A DNA stretch of 13,544 nt from CAZGYE01 sp964530165 (GTDB lineage: Bacteria; Planctomycetota; Planctomycetia; Planctomycetales; Planctomycetaceae), in assembly GCA_964530165.1 (NCBI GenBank), contig CAZGYE010000145.1:1-13544 (forward strand). Reading direction: 5' to 3'. This document shows positions 1 through 7,235 of this stretch, one piece after another. The notes below the pieces were generated by a model. That model was not told the DNA's origin, did not search any database, and worked only from the letters and a program-made list of their open reading frames with translations. The position numbers and the translations under genes are program-made. The stretch's first letter is position 1. Each line of letters begins with the position of its first letter.

Positions 1-247
1 TGGCATCTGGTTTTGCAGCCTTTGTCTTCGCAGGTGCGTCGACCATGCTGAGGTGAGCCGGATCGATGTCGTACCAGCCGATGTCTTCCGGCCCGTCGAA
101 TTCTACGAGCGCCCGGCAGCTCATGTTGACCGTCTTGACCAAACCGGTCAAACCTGAAAACCGTCGCAGCTCGGCCACGTCGCCGGACACCACGACGTAC
201 TTGTCGGTCAATTCCCACTTGAGTTTTTCCGCTTGCTCGATGGACAT
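1..247 (-). CDS. Small protein of unknown function, 3' end cut by window edge
   Basis: An open frame of 82 codons starts at an ATG at 247-245 and runs off the left edge. The visible protein is polar and cytosolic-looking, with no signal peptide or membrane segment. It has a compact start (MSIEQAEKLKWELTDKYVVV) and a conserved-looking central part containing NMSCRALVEFDGPEDIGWYDIDP, then an Ala/Lys/Pro-rich tail near the edge (APAKTKAAKP). The short beta-rich core followed by a low-complexity basic tail suggests a small folded domain with a flexible extension. I do not recognise the family and assign no function. It lies 49 bp downstream of the stop of the large membrane protein on the same strand, so it may be co-transcribed. 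No good Shine-Dalgarno site precedes it. The opposite-strand frames here look like shadows. Confidence 0.7.
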   Translation of the reverse strand, partial: MSIEQAEKLKWELTDKYVVVSGDVAELRRFSGLTGLVKTVNMSCRALVEFDGPEDIGWYDIDPAHLSMVDAPAKTKAAKPDA

Positions 248-296
248 AGCGGAATTCTGTGCCAAATGGAAACGAGAATCAAGTGATGCCGGCACG

Positions 297-1904
297 TCAC
301 GCAGGGAACGGTTGTCCCTTGTGCGTCGGGGCCGGTGGCTGCAACCGACCTTCTTTCCAGGCGCGCAGCAATTCGGCGTTGCGGCTGACACGGCGCACCA
401 ACAATCGCGCGGTCGCGTCGGAATAGATCTCGACAAACTCGCGATGCTGGATCACCCAATTGGCAAAGGGCGCGTGCTTTGGGACCAGGATCAAGTCGGT
501 GGGGTAGTTGTCGACCCGTTGCCTCCAGACATGCGGATTCTCATCGTGCGAGAGCGCAAGATAAGAGACTTCCGGCGGATAAACTGTCTCGTAACGACCG
601 TCGCAGAACACGCGGCAACGCGGAAACAGCTTGAAGATACAGTATTCGCCCCAATGAAACCCGCAGTCGAGATTGCCGTGGATTTGGTTGCGGATCAGGA
701 AATCAACCGCCTGCACGGGATAGCTGTCCGGCGAAACGACCACCGCGCCTTCACTCGGCACGGCTCTCGCTTCACGAACGAATTTTACGCCGCCGCCAAC
801 CATCGTCGCCAAGACAAGCAGCGCGAACGCTGCCGATGCCAACGGTCTCGAGTTCGGGGATCGTCCGAATAGTCTTTCGCCGTGAAGTTCGAGGAACTCC
901 GGAAGGCGGCGGGCGAACACCACCGCCCCAAACAACAACAGAAACGCCATGTGCCGAGCGTGCTGAGCGGCGAGCACCACACCGAGCACAAAAACGGCCG
1001 TCTCAGCCCAGTGACCGGTGCGTCGGCTCCGAACCCAGAAGTAACCGGGTACCAGCACCGCCGTCGCGTAGCACCACAAGACGGTCCCGTTCTGAACAAA
1101 TACCGAACCCCATTCGGTGATCGCCGGACGGGGCAGCGTGATGGCGAACAAGACATACCGCCAGTAATCCACTCCGTAGGGATTCAGCAGTGTGGCAGCC
1201 AGTGATGCGAACATGACGGAACCAAGAAACGTCAATTCCCGCCGACGGTCCGGCCGCTGCCATGCCTCGGCAACAAACCCGAGCCAATGAATCCCGAAGA
1301 TTCCCAGTCCCGCAACGAACCCCGCGTGCAGGTTGGTCCAGAAGGCCATCATAACCGGGACGAGGCACAGGCCGATTCGCCGGCCCACGCGGTGGCGGTC
1401 GCATACCAGCAGCAGTAGGGCCATCAGCGCGTACGTAAACATTTGCGGCCGAACGCGGTAGAGCTGGGCCAGTACCGTGACTCCAAACAGCGCCAGTCCG
1501 ACCATCGCAATTGGCGGCAACTTCCGCCGAACAGCGATGACCCCGACGGCGGCGACGGCGACCGTCAAGAGTATCGCGCGCAACAGAATCAGGCCCGTTG
1601 TCCCCAGCGCCGAGTAGGCCAAGCCAAATGTCAGTTCCGTCAGCCATTCGTGGTTGGTCCACACGCATCCCTGGGCGGTGTAGGAATAGGGATCGGTAGC
1701 GGCCAGCCGACCTTCCTCGAGACTCCTCAGCCCAAACTGCAGATGTCCCCAGAGGTCCGGGTCGGCATCCATACGGACACAGTTGGCAAGTAACAATGTC
1801 GCGACCGCAGTGCCGGCAAACATCGCTGGCCAGTTACGGTGTATTCTCCCATCTCCCCGATTGGGCATGCCTTGCGTCAAGCAGGTGGGATGATCGATCG
1901 CCAT
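297..1904 (-). CDS. Multi-pass membrane protein, GT-C glycosyltransferase-like
   Basis: The protein has about 535 residues from this start. It has many hydrophobic helices in its first three quarters and a soluble C-terminal part. The first loop after helix 1 contains MDADPDLWGH and then DPYSYTAQG..W.NHEWL.E. An acidic DxD-type motif in the first extracytoplasmic loop is typical of GT-C polyprenyl-phosphate-sugar transferases and related planctomycete membrane proteins. The C-terminal part has GNLDCGFHWGEYCIF and CRVFCDGRYETVYP, then a sandwich-like end. Start choice: the frame opens at 1958, and ATGs occur at 1958, 1904, 1868 and 1823, none with a Shine-Dalgarno site. A possible promoter at 1954-1981 would begin transcription inside the 1958 version, so 1904 is preferred. 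Transfer of a sugar from a lipid carrier is an inference; substrate unknown. The family resemblance is moderate and no catalytic residue is proven. Confidence 0.8.
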   Translation of the reverse strand: MAIDHPTCLTQGMPNRGDGRIHRNWPAMFAGTAVATLLLANCVRMDADPDLWGHLQFGLRSLEEGRLAATDPYSYTAQGCVWTNHEWLTELTFGLAYSALGTTGLILLRAILLTVAVAAVGVIAVRRKLPPIAMVGLALFGVTVLAQLYRVRPQMFTYALMALLLLVCDRHRVGRRIGLCLVPVMMAFWTNLHAGFVAGLGIFGIHWLGFVAEAWQRPDRRRELTFLGSVMFASLAATLLNPYGVDYWRYVLFAITLPRPAITEWGSVFVQNGTVLWCYATAVLVPGYFWVRSRRTGHWAETAVFVLGVVLAAQHARHMAFLLLFGAVVFARRLPEFLELHGERLFGRSPNSRPLASAAFALLVLATMVGGGVKFVREARAVPSEGAVVVSPDSYPVQAVDFLIRNQIHGNLDCGFHWGEYCIFKLFPRCRVFCDGRYETVYPPEVSYLALSHDENPHVWRQRVDNYPTDLILVPKHAPFANWVIQHREFVEIYSDATARLLVRRVSRNAELLRAWKEGRLQPPAPTHKGQPFPA

Positions 1905-1953
1905 CGTGTTGTTGTTTGAACTGTACCCATTGATTCGCGAACCTTGCCGGGCA

Positions 1954-1981
1954 AACATAGGTCACCGGCGGCATTCGTCAA
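1954..1981 (-). promoter_or_regulatory. Candidate sigma70-type promoter for the GT-C-like gene
   Basis: On the minus strand TTGACG (1981-1976) is followed after 16 bp by TATGTT (1959-1954). That is five of six -35 matches and four of six -10 matches. Transcription would start near 1947, giving a leader of about 43 nt before the ATG at 1904. This rests on pattern matching only. Confidence 0.28.
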
Positions 1982-2088
1982 GCGGCGATTTGCAGTCGAC
2001 GCGATTCTTTGTACGCCCCAACACGTTCGGGTCGGTTCGAGCAACGGCCGAATGCACGGATGAGTTGTATATGTTCACTGCCTGGAGT

Positions 2089-4806
2089 TTACGGCGCATG
2101 AATCTGTTTGAACTCGGAGAGCTCGTGGAGCGATTTGAGATCGGGGTCCTTTTTCATCCAGTTGAAGTCGCGAAATCCGAGCTTCACCGAGCGCTTCAAT
2201 TCAGCGACGGCTTTTTGCTGATAGGACTTCAGCTTTTTGTCACGGTCGGTGGTTTTCTCGTTTTTCCGGACATGTTCCAGAGCACGGCCATAAACACAGG
2301 CGGTGTTGTAGGCGAAGAACATGTCGTTCTTAAATTTGCCGCGCGCATCTTCCACGTACTTGATGCCGGCCTCGCATTTCCCTTCCAACACCAGCACAGT
2401 TCCCAAACCCGTCACGGCCGCAGAACTGTACGGATCGAGTTCCAGCGCCTTGGTGAAATCCTTGTGCGCGTCTTTGGGCTTGTTTTGTTTGAGCAAAATG
2501 CTGGCGCGTCCAGCGTATGCTTCCGGAAGCTGTGAATTGAGATCCAGCGCGACGTTGTACTGCTCGATGGCTTCCTTCCACTTCAGCTCGTGGCCGTAAC
2601 GCTGGGCCTGGCTGACGTATTGGTATCCCGGCAAGCGCTGGCGGAGCATGCGCAGTGCATTATTGGCGTAATTGCGCTTCGTTTCGTTCCCGGAGTCGCG
2701 GGCCTTCCGCAGCGCGGCTTCTGCTTGCGGGGTGGCCAGCGTGGCCAGCGCATTCGAAATGTACGACCAAGTATTCGAGTTGCCCGATTTTTCGAACGCC
2801 ACGGTCAGCAGTCGTACGGCCTCGGAACTTCCGTCGGACTGCAATCCCCGACAGGCGGCACTGATGAGAGAACTGTTGTTTGTCTCGAGCGCCTGACCGG
2901 CCAACTTCCGAAACGCCGGCGACCTCATCTGCAACAGGACGTTCAGCACGGCCGATTTCTCGTTGTCGCTCAAGCGTGGATAATTCTTGACAAAGATCTC
3001 CGTGACCTCCTGGTCGCCGATGTGCGACAGCGCGTCGATGATCTGCAAGCGGTTGGTCTGAGATTGATCGAAGTGTTTGAGCAACAGCGGCAAGGCCCGG
3101 CGGTCTTTGGTGCGCTTCAACAGGGAATACATTTGCGGCGAAGTCGGCGCAGATTTCTTGAGATATTCCAACGTGTAATTCATGGCGAGGTCTTCGCTTC
3201 GGGAATCGGTCCGGGAGACGAGGATGTTGAAGGCCTCGTCCCTGAGCTTCGAATCTGCTTGTCCCAGCGATTGTTCGAGCACATCAATGAGTTTGGGATG
3301 GCCGACACGCGCCAGTGCGCGGAGCGCTTCAATAACAACTTCGGGATCAGGGTCTTGGGTGAACCGGTAGATCGTTTCGGACCAAATGGGACGTGGATAA
3401 TGCGCCAGCACCTTCACGATGTTCTTCTTCGAGGCCGGCGTTTCGTTCTTGAGGACTTCAAGCAGGGCGTGATGTGCGTCGGCATAACGGGAAGCCGCCA
3501 GGCTTTCGATGGCAACGCTGGACAATGGCTCTGCGTTCTTGCGGACGGTGACGAGCAGTTTGTCAATGGCCTGTCGCTCGCCGAAATGACGCAGCGCCGT
3601 CAGAGCTGCACGCTGCATTGGCGGATCGTCGGCGTCGGCGTATTGGAGGATTTGGGGCAAATCCTTTTCGGTGAGGCGTCCGCCGCCGGCCGCGAGCGCC
3701 GCGGCCCGGGTCAAAGGATGACCGTGTTCGATTTCTTTGAGCAGCTCGGTGCGCGGCAGGATCCGGTAGGCACTCTCCAAGGCTGCACTGACCGCTTCGG
3801 CGGCCGTCTTGTGAATGCGGGGTGGACCGCTCGATGAGCTGCTGTAGCTTCTTGGTGAATTGGGGTGGCTCGATGTTGCGTTCTGATTGGGGACCTGCGC
3901 CAGATGCAGCTCGCGGATGGTGACCGGGACGACCGGAAAACGGCTGTTCGAAACTTGCCCGCGACCGGCTTGTCGCGCCGCATTCTCGAGCCATGACTGC
4001 AATTGCGAGTCCAGCGGGGCGGCTGAGTTGGTCCACCGAATGACTACCCGAACGACCTTTTGCGCCGTTAGGCTGTCCATTGCATCAACCAGATTACCCA
4101 CATTGACCGTGTTGATCGCTCCCGAGATCGTCAGTAGTCCCAGACTTCCTCGCGGACCGATTCGCTCGACATCTAAGCCGAGCAATCCCAAAGCGAACTC
4201 GTTCACGCTCAGTTCAGACTTCTTCCCAGCGATGTTCATCTTGAGTTTGAGTTTCGGGATGTGGTTGCCACGGGGCAAATCGGCGAACACGACCCAAGTC
4301 GCGGCGGTCCCGCCTGCCGGCAATCTCAATTGCTTTGCCGGCTGCAGATTGTTGAGCTGAAAACCCTGATTGCCAACTTGGAAGGACTGGAACTGGACCT
4401 CTGGCGGGATGTCGCCAAGCTTGTAGATCGTGCCGTCGGCTTCCAGCGCGATCTGCTCCCGCGTGACGGTGACGGCCTGGGGGGTCAGGTTGACGAGAAT
4501 CAACCGAGCCGCGAAAAACCGCATTTCGTTCGACGAACCCTGATACGTGCTGCCCAGGTAAAGAGTTTCCAGAAGCGCCTGGATCTTCTGATCCTTCTTT
4601 TCGGCGGGAACCAGCCCTTGTTTCACTTTCAGCCGTTCGAGTTCCCGTTCGACTTTGCTCAGCCGAAGGAGCAGGTCCTGCAGGCTCGGCGGCGCCTTCG
4701 CACTCGCTTTGGGGGTTTGTGCTTGCTGAGCACAGGCAACATTCACCCAGCCGGCGATTCCCAGCAGGGCGGCGCAAACGAACCGGATTCCATTTTGTCT
4801 TCTCAT
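2089..4806 (-). CDS. Exported HEAT-repeat and TPR protein
   Basis: This 905-residue protein begins with a signal peptide (basic MRRQNGIR, a hydrophobic stretch, likely cleavage after ACA at residue 26). Residues 41-63 form a short heptad-like coiled coil. Residues 80-300 are a predicted beta-rich and mixed domain. Residues 305-330 are a Ser/Pro/Asn linker. Residues about 340-720 are helical HEAT-like repeats, with recurring patterns such as RAAALTALRHFG and PEVVIEALRALARVGHP. Residues 727-860 are TPRs (KEAIEQYNVALDLNSQLPEA, then KDAHKDFTKALELDP). The frame continues upstream to 5076, but that part overlaps the epimerase gene. The ATG at 4806 has GGAG eight bases upstream and immediately precedes the signal peptide. 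A scaffold or protein-protein interaction role in the periplasm is inferred; no enzyme motif is visible. It starts 40 bp after the epimerase stop and is probably in the same operon. Confidence 0.85.
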   Translation of the reverse strand: MRRQNGIRFVCAALLGIAGWVNVACAQQAQTPKASAKAPPSLQDLLLRLSKVERELERLKVKQGLVPAEKKDQKIQALLETLYLGSTYQGSSNEMRFFAARLILVNLTPQAVTVTREQIALEADGTIYKLGDIPPEVQFQSFQVGNQGFQLNNLQPAKQLRLPAGGTAATWVVFADLPRGNHIPKLKLKMNIAGKKSELSVNEFALGLLGLDVERIGPRGSLGLLTISGAINTVNVGNLVDAMDSLTAQKVVRVVIRWTNSAAPLDSQLQSWLENAARQAGRGQVSNSRFPVVPVTIRELHLAQVPNQNATSSHPNSPRSYSSSSSGPPRIHKTAAEAVSAALESAYRILPRTELLKEIEHGHPLTRAAALAAGGGRLTEKDLPQILQYADADDPPMQRAALTALRHFGERQAIDKLLVTVRKNAEPLSSVAIESLAASRYADAHHALLEVLKNETPASKKNIVKVLAHYPRPIWSETIYRFTQDPDPEVVIEALRALARVGHPKLIDVLEQSLGQADSKLRDEAFNILVSRTDSRSEDLAMNYTLEYLKKSAPTSPQMYSLLKRTKDRRALPLLLKHFDQSQTNRLQIIDALSHIGDQEVTEIFVKNYPRLSDNEKSAVLNVLLQMRSPAFRKLAGQALETNNSSLISAACRGLQSDGSSEAVRLLTVAFEKSGNSNTWSYISNALATLATPQAEAALRKARDSGNETKRNYANNALRMLRQRLPGYQYVSQAQRYGHELKWKEAIEQYNVALDLNSQLPEAYAGRASILLKQNKPKDAHKDFTKALELDPYSSAAVTGLGTVLVLEGKCEAGIKYVEDARGKFKNDMFFAYNTACVYGRALEHVRKNEKTTDRDKKLKSYQQKAVAELKRSVKLGFRDFNWMKKDPDLKSLHELSEFKQIHAP

Positions 4807-4846
4807 TCTAGTCGGCTCCGAGGTGTGCCCAATCGAATTTGAAGCG

Positions 4847-5812
4847 CTACGCCAGCACCAGCCCGGCCTCGATTTCAATCCAGGTTCGGAATTCCGCTCC
4901 CGGTTCGAGTACTCGCCAGCCGGCGTCGATTCCCCGTGGTGCAAGATTGATCGCGTCGGTGACGCAGGTATACGGCTCCAGACAAACCGCGCATCGGCCG
5001 GGAGGAGAATAAACAACGACTTCGCGGAAGATTTCGTCGCACCGCTGGGAAACCTGCACTCCGGCTTGTTCGTCAATAATCAGAAGCTCCAGCACTTGAG
5101 AGTCCGTTTTCAGGCCGGTCTGAACATCGTCGAGAGTGACCTGATCGAAATACGCTCCCTCGCGAAGATCCTTGTCGCGAGCGACCGGCTCCCGGGTTCC
5201 GGTCGGCAGGCAATCGATCAGTTCCCATTGCTCCTGGGCCGGGACTTGGATGAGGCAATGTTTCGGATCGCTCCCGGGGGCGAGCGGGAGGTGGAAATAC
5301 GGATGCGTTCCGAAACCCCACGGCAGCAGGGAGTCGCCGGGATTGGCGATGCGCACATCCGCCCGGAGTAGTGAGCCGAAAAGGACATAGCGTATTTCGA
5401 TCAGGCAGTCGGCCGGCCAAAGCTTTCGGCGTTCCGGCGCGTCGCGGCTCAATTGAAACTCCCCGACCACGTACCCTTTGCCGATGCTGGTGACTCTCCA
5501 CGGGCGGTCGAGGCAAAAGCCGTGAATGGCGTTGCCGTCAACGTCACCCGGGGCGTTGGACTCCGATAGATCGTACTCGCGACCGTCCCACGTGTATTTG
5601 CCTCCACGAATTCGGTTTGGGAACGGGAACAGAATCGGAATGCCATGCCCGCTGAGAGGCTGGCTGCCGGCGGCAAAGTTGGCTTCGGCGTCGATGATGT
5701 CGACGACGCAACCGTCGACGGTGGTCTGGAATTCGTAACAGTTAAAACCCAAATGGGCCGCAATGCGGGCCGTCGAACCGGAGGCCGAGTCGGTCAAAAC
5801 GATTGGTTCCAT
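4847..5812 (-). CDS. Aldose 1-epimerase (galactose mutarotase) family protein
   Basis: A 321-residue cytosolic protein of the aldose 1-epimerase family, which interconverts alpha and beta anomers of sugars. Visible family landmarks are FPFPNRIRGGKY (residues 62-73, substrate-binding Asn-Arg), NAIHG with His97, THPYFHL with His170, and CLEPYT with Glu279. These match the usual acid (second His) and base (C-terminal Glu) of GalM. The length fits the family (about 300-350). The family also contains YeaD-like glucose-6-phosphate epimerases and other sugar-specific branches, so the exact sugar is unknown and no gene symbol is given. It starts 6 bp after the stop of the YqgE gene, with no strong Shine-Dalgarno site, so translation is probably coupled. 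The 905-residue HEAT/TPR gene follows. Confidence 0.9.
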   Translation of the reverse strand: MEPIVLTDSASGSTARIAAHLGFNCYEFQTTVDGCVVDIIDAEANFAAGSQPLSGHGIPILFPFPNRIRGGKYTWDGREYDLSESNAPGDVDGNAIHGFCLDRPWRVTSIGKGYVVGEFQLSRDAPERRKLWPADCLIEIRYVLFGSLLRADVRIANPGDSLLPWGFGTHPYFHLPLAPGSDPKHCLIQVPAQEQWELIDCLPTGTREPVARDKDLREGAYFDQVTLDDVQTGLKTDSQVLELLIIDEQAGVQVSQRCDEIFREVVVYSPPGRCAVCLEPYTCVTDAINLAPRGIDAGWRVLEPGAEFRTWIEIEAGLVLA

Positions 5813-5818
5813 GTCGAA

Positions 5819-6385
5819 TCAATTCCACTGGGGGTCTTCCGGAGGCTGGGGCAAAATTCTGTTGGACTCGTGAAACATGTGCAGGGTCTCATCCCAGACC
5901 TGGAAGGGGTCTTCGTGAAAAATCACGTCAGCAGCAGCAGGATGGATGTACCAGTCGCCGCGCGCGATTTCCGCCTCCAATTGACCCGGCGCCCAGCCCG
6001 CGCAGCCGGAGAAAATACGAAATTCCAGGGTGGGGTCGTTTGCGGCAGCCGACCGCACGACGGTTTCGAAAACCTCCGGACTACTGCCGACGTACAGTCC
6101 CGGCACCACCGGTTTCTCGTCTTCGTCCAGGTTTGCCGCGTTGTGCAGGACGAACAGTGCCGACGGTTCGACCGGTCCGCCCACGTACACGAGGTCATCG
6201 GTTTCCGGAAGGTCAAAATGCTCACACAGCGCATGCGCCACCAAGACCGATGACGGGCGGTTGACGACCAATCCCATGGCGCCGTCGGGTCCATGTGCGA
6301 CGATTAGCACAACCGTCTTGAAAAAATTCACATCGCGAAGCCGTTTTCCGGCAATCAGGAGTTTTCCGCGATAGGAATCAGACAT
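5819..6385 (-). CDS. YqgE/AlgH family protein
   Basis: This 188-residue protein matches the YqgE/AlgH (DUF179) family along its whole length. It has GKLLIAGKRLRD (7-18), FFKTVVLIVAHGPDGAMGLVVNRP (21-44), DLVYVGGPV (64-72), and SGCAGWAPGQLEAEI (126-140) with Trp145. The usual family length is 180-200 residues. The biochemical role of the family is not settled. AlgH was named for an effect on alginate genes in Pseudomonas, and yqgE is often beside yqgF in proteobacteria. No yqgF is seen here. It has no signal peptide or membrane helix. The ATG at 6385 has a weak ribosome binding site. It is the first gene of the probable operon with the epimerase and the HEAT/TPR gene. A TATAAT box and a 12-bp palindrome lie upstream. 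Confidence 0.93.
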   Translation of the reverse strand: MSDSYRGKLLIAGKRLRDVNFFKTVVLIVAHGPDGAMGLVVNRPSSVLVAHALCEHFDLPETDDLVYVGGPVEPSALFVLHNAANLDEDEKPVVPGLYVGSSPEVFETVVRSAAANDPTLEFRIFSGCAGWAPGQLEAEIARGDWYIHPAAADVIFHEDPFQVWDETLHMFHESNRILPQPPEDPQWN

Positions 6386-6431
6386 TGCGCCGGATTGATC
6401 CCATCAGATGAAGTTGAGAATGCCCGGTGAG

Positions 6432-6443
6432 CACTGTACAGTG
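6432..6443. promoter_or_regulatory. 12-bp perfect palindrome, possible operator
   Basis: CACTGTACAGTG is a perfect palindrome. It lies 9 bp after the minus-strand -10 box TATAAT (6458-6453), so it would cover about +3 to +14 of a transcript reading into yqgE. That is a classic repressor position. The regulator is unknown. It is not an E. coli-type LexA box, because CTGT and ACAG are adjacent rather than 8 bp apart. Confidence 0.35.
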
Positions 6444-6452
6444 TCTCGTTGG

Positions 6453-6458
6453 ATTATA
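6453..6458 (-). promoter_or_regulatory. Candidate -10 box for the yqgE operon
   Basis: A perfect TATAAT lies on the minus strand about 68 bp before the yqgE ATG. The expected -35 region is poor (no TTGACA-like hexamer at 16-18 bp). The promoter would therefore need an activator or another sigma factor, or the match is chance. Confidence 0.35.
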
Positions 6459-6649
6459 AGGGCGAAGCGGCCAGAAGAGTAGCTCGGCGCGTCGTGACCG
6501 GCAGCAGGGGGAGGATCTGGTGTTCGCAGAAAGAAGGTCCAACGGTAGCGAGACGGTTCCCCATTTACACACTCGTCCCTGGAATCGCCGGCAAGTGCTG
6601 AAAGGGCTGGTAGCGGGATTGATCGGCGGGCGAGTTTCTCAAGACACAG

Positions 6650-6758
6650 TTGAGGGTTGAGGGTCTCGTGTTGAGAGTTCAGAGGGAATCCCATGAACCC
6701 TCAACTCTCAACCCTCAACTCTCAACCCCCAACTCTCAACCCTCAACTCTCAACCCTC
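6650..6758. repeat. Inverted array of 7-bp repeats (TTGAGRG / CYCTCAA)
   Basis: The left arm (6650-6684) holds five in-phase heptamers: TTGAGGG twice, a degenerate TCTCGTG, TTGAGAG and TTCAGAG. After a 13-nt spacer, the right arm (6698-6758) holds eight full heptamers in opposite orientation plus five bases. It alternates CCCTCAA and CTCTCAA, with one CCCCCAA at 6726-6732. Transcribed from either side the arms could fold into a long hairpin. It begins 20 bp past the stop of the 92-residue membrane protein, so it might act as a 3' end structure. Two more units, TTGAGAA and TTGAGAG, occur at 7144-7157 on the other side of that gene. Confidence 0.9.
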
Positions 6759-6777
6759 TTGAATTGGCCGATCGTAG

Positions 6778-7056
6778 TTAGCAGTTGGTGTAGACAAACG
6801 TCAACACCGCCACTGCCGCGAGAACCACAGCGCCGAACACGCGGGTGTGTCGCAACACATGTTGGTCGACGTTTACTGGCTTGTCGAGCCGGGCGACGAT
6901 TTTGTTCGTATCGATCCAGCGGCCGCTGCGCTCGACGATCACTTTGAAACGCTGCGGACTGACAACCGCAACCAGACCTGCGATTCCCGACACTCCCAGC
7001 AACGCAAGAAACGCCGGCAGTGACACGACTTGTAGCAAATTGGTGAGTGGTTCCAC
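6778..7056 (-). CDS. Small two-helix membrane protein of unknown function
   Basis: This 92-residue protein starts at a GTG (7056), preceded by a strong Shine-Dalgarno GAGGAG (7070-7065) at 8 bp spacing, which fixes the start. Helix 1 spans about residues 10-32 and helix 2 about 73-90. The loop contains RSGRWIDTNKIVARLDKP and DQHVLRHTR. The Trp, LDxP and RH pattern before the second helix recalls short inner-membrane proteins of proteobacteria with a similar hairpin layout, but I cannot name the family. It lies 179 bp downstream of the PrsW-like protease gene on the same strand. It could be a separate gene, a later member of the same transcript, or a partner or substrate of the protease; only the order is seen. 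Heptamer repeats flank it on both sides. Confidence 0.75.
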   Translation of the reverse strand: MEPLTNLLQVVSLPAFLALLGVSGIAGLVAVVSPQRFKVIVERSGRWIDTNKIVARLDKPVNVDQHVLRHTRVFGAVVLAAVAVLTFVYTNC

Positions 7057-7126
7057 GATGCCTGCTCCTCAGAAATTCCGCGTTTTTGGAAAGCCGTTCG
7101 CACAAGCAAACGTAGTTCGTGAACCC

Positions 7127-7146
7127 CAACGCGTCAAATCGCGTTG
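7127..7146. repeat. Short hairpin between prsW-like gene and small membrane gene
   Basis: CAACGCG (7127-7133) and CGCGTTG (7140-7146) form a perfect 7-bp stem with a 6-nt loop. No T-run follows on the minus strand, so a rho-independent terminator is not supported. It could be an mRNA processing or stability element, or chance. Confidence 0.35.
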
Positions 7147-7235
7147 AGAATTGAGAGTCGGGAGATCTCCACTTTGACGCTCAATCTCGACGAACTTCGG
7201 TCTGGGCCGTTTCCGAAGTGAATTCCCACCACAGC

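Larger units (their letters stand above)
6386..6777. other. Non-coding spacer between yqgE and the small membrane protein
   Basis: I see no convincing gene in these 392 bases. The part near yqgE holds the -10 element and operator-like palindrome listed separately. The part near the small membrane protein holds the inverted heptamer array. The middle (about 6460-6640) shows nothing I can support. Open frames here (for example 6404-6694 on minus and 6693-6947 on plus) translate the heptamers into low-complexity LNSQ-type peptides and are not accepted as genes. Confidence 0.6.

Noticed and set aside
2590..3837. Long plus-strand open frames such as 66-872, 2590-3837 and 7290-8459, and minus-strand frames such as 11082-12260 and 9256-10011.
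   Set aside because: Each lies opposite or across a gene with clear family or domain evidence. Their translations are Arg/Gln/Pro-rich without domain patterns, as expected of antisense frames in GC-rich DNA.
4807..5076. N-terminal extension of the HEAT/TPR protein into the epimerase gene.
   Set aside because: The extension overlaps the epimerase C-terminus in another frame, shows no domain pattern, and the ATG at 4806 has a Shine-Dalgarno site and starts a signal peptide.
6432..6443. The CTGT-ACAG palindrome as an SOS (LexA) box.
   Set aside because: The E. coli-type box needs 8 bp between the halves and here there are none. No SOS gene follows.
6693..6947. Plus-strand frame starting with a repetitive LNSQ/TLNPQ-type peptide.
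   Set aside because: It is the translation of the heptamer array continuing antisense to the small membrane gene. It has no ribosome site or domain.
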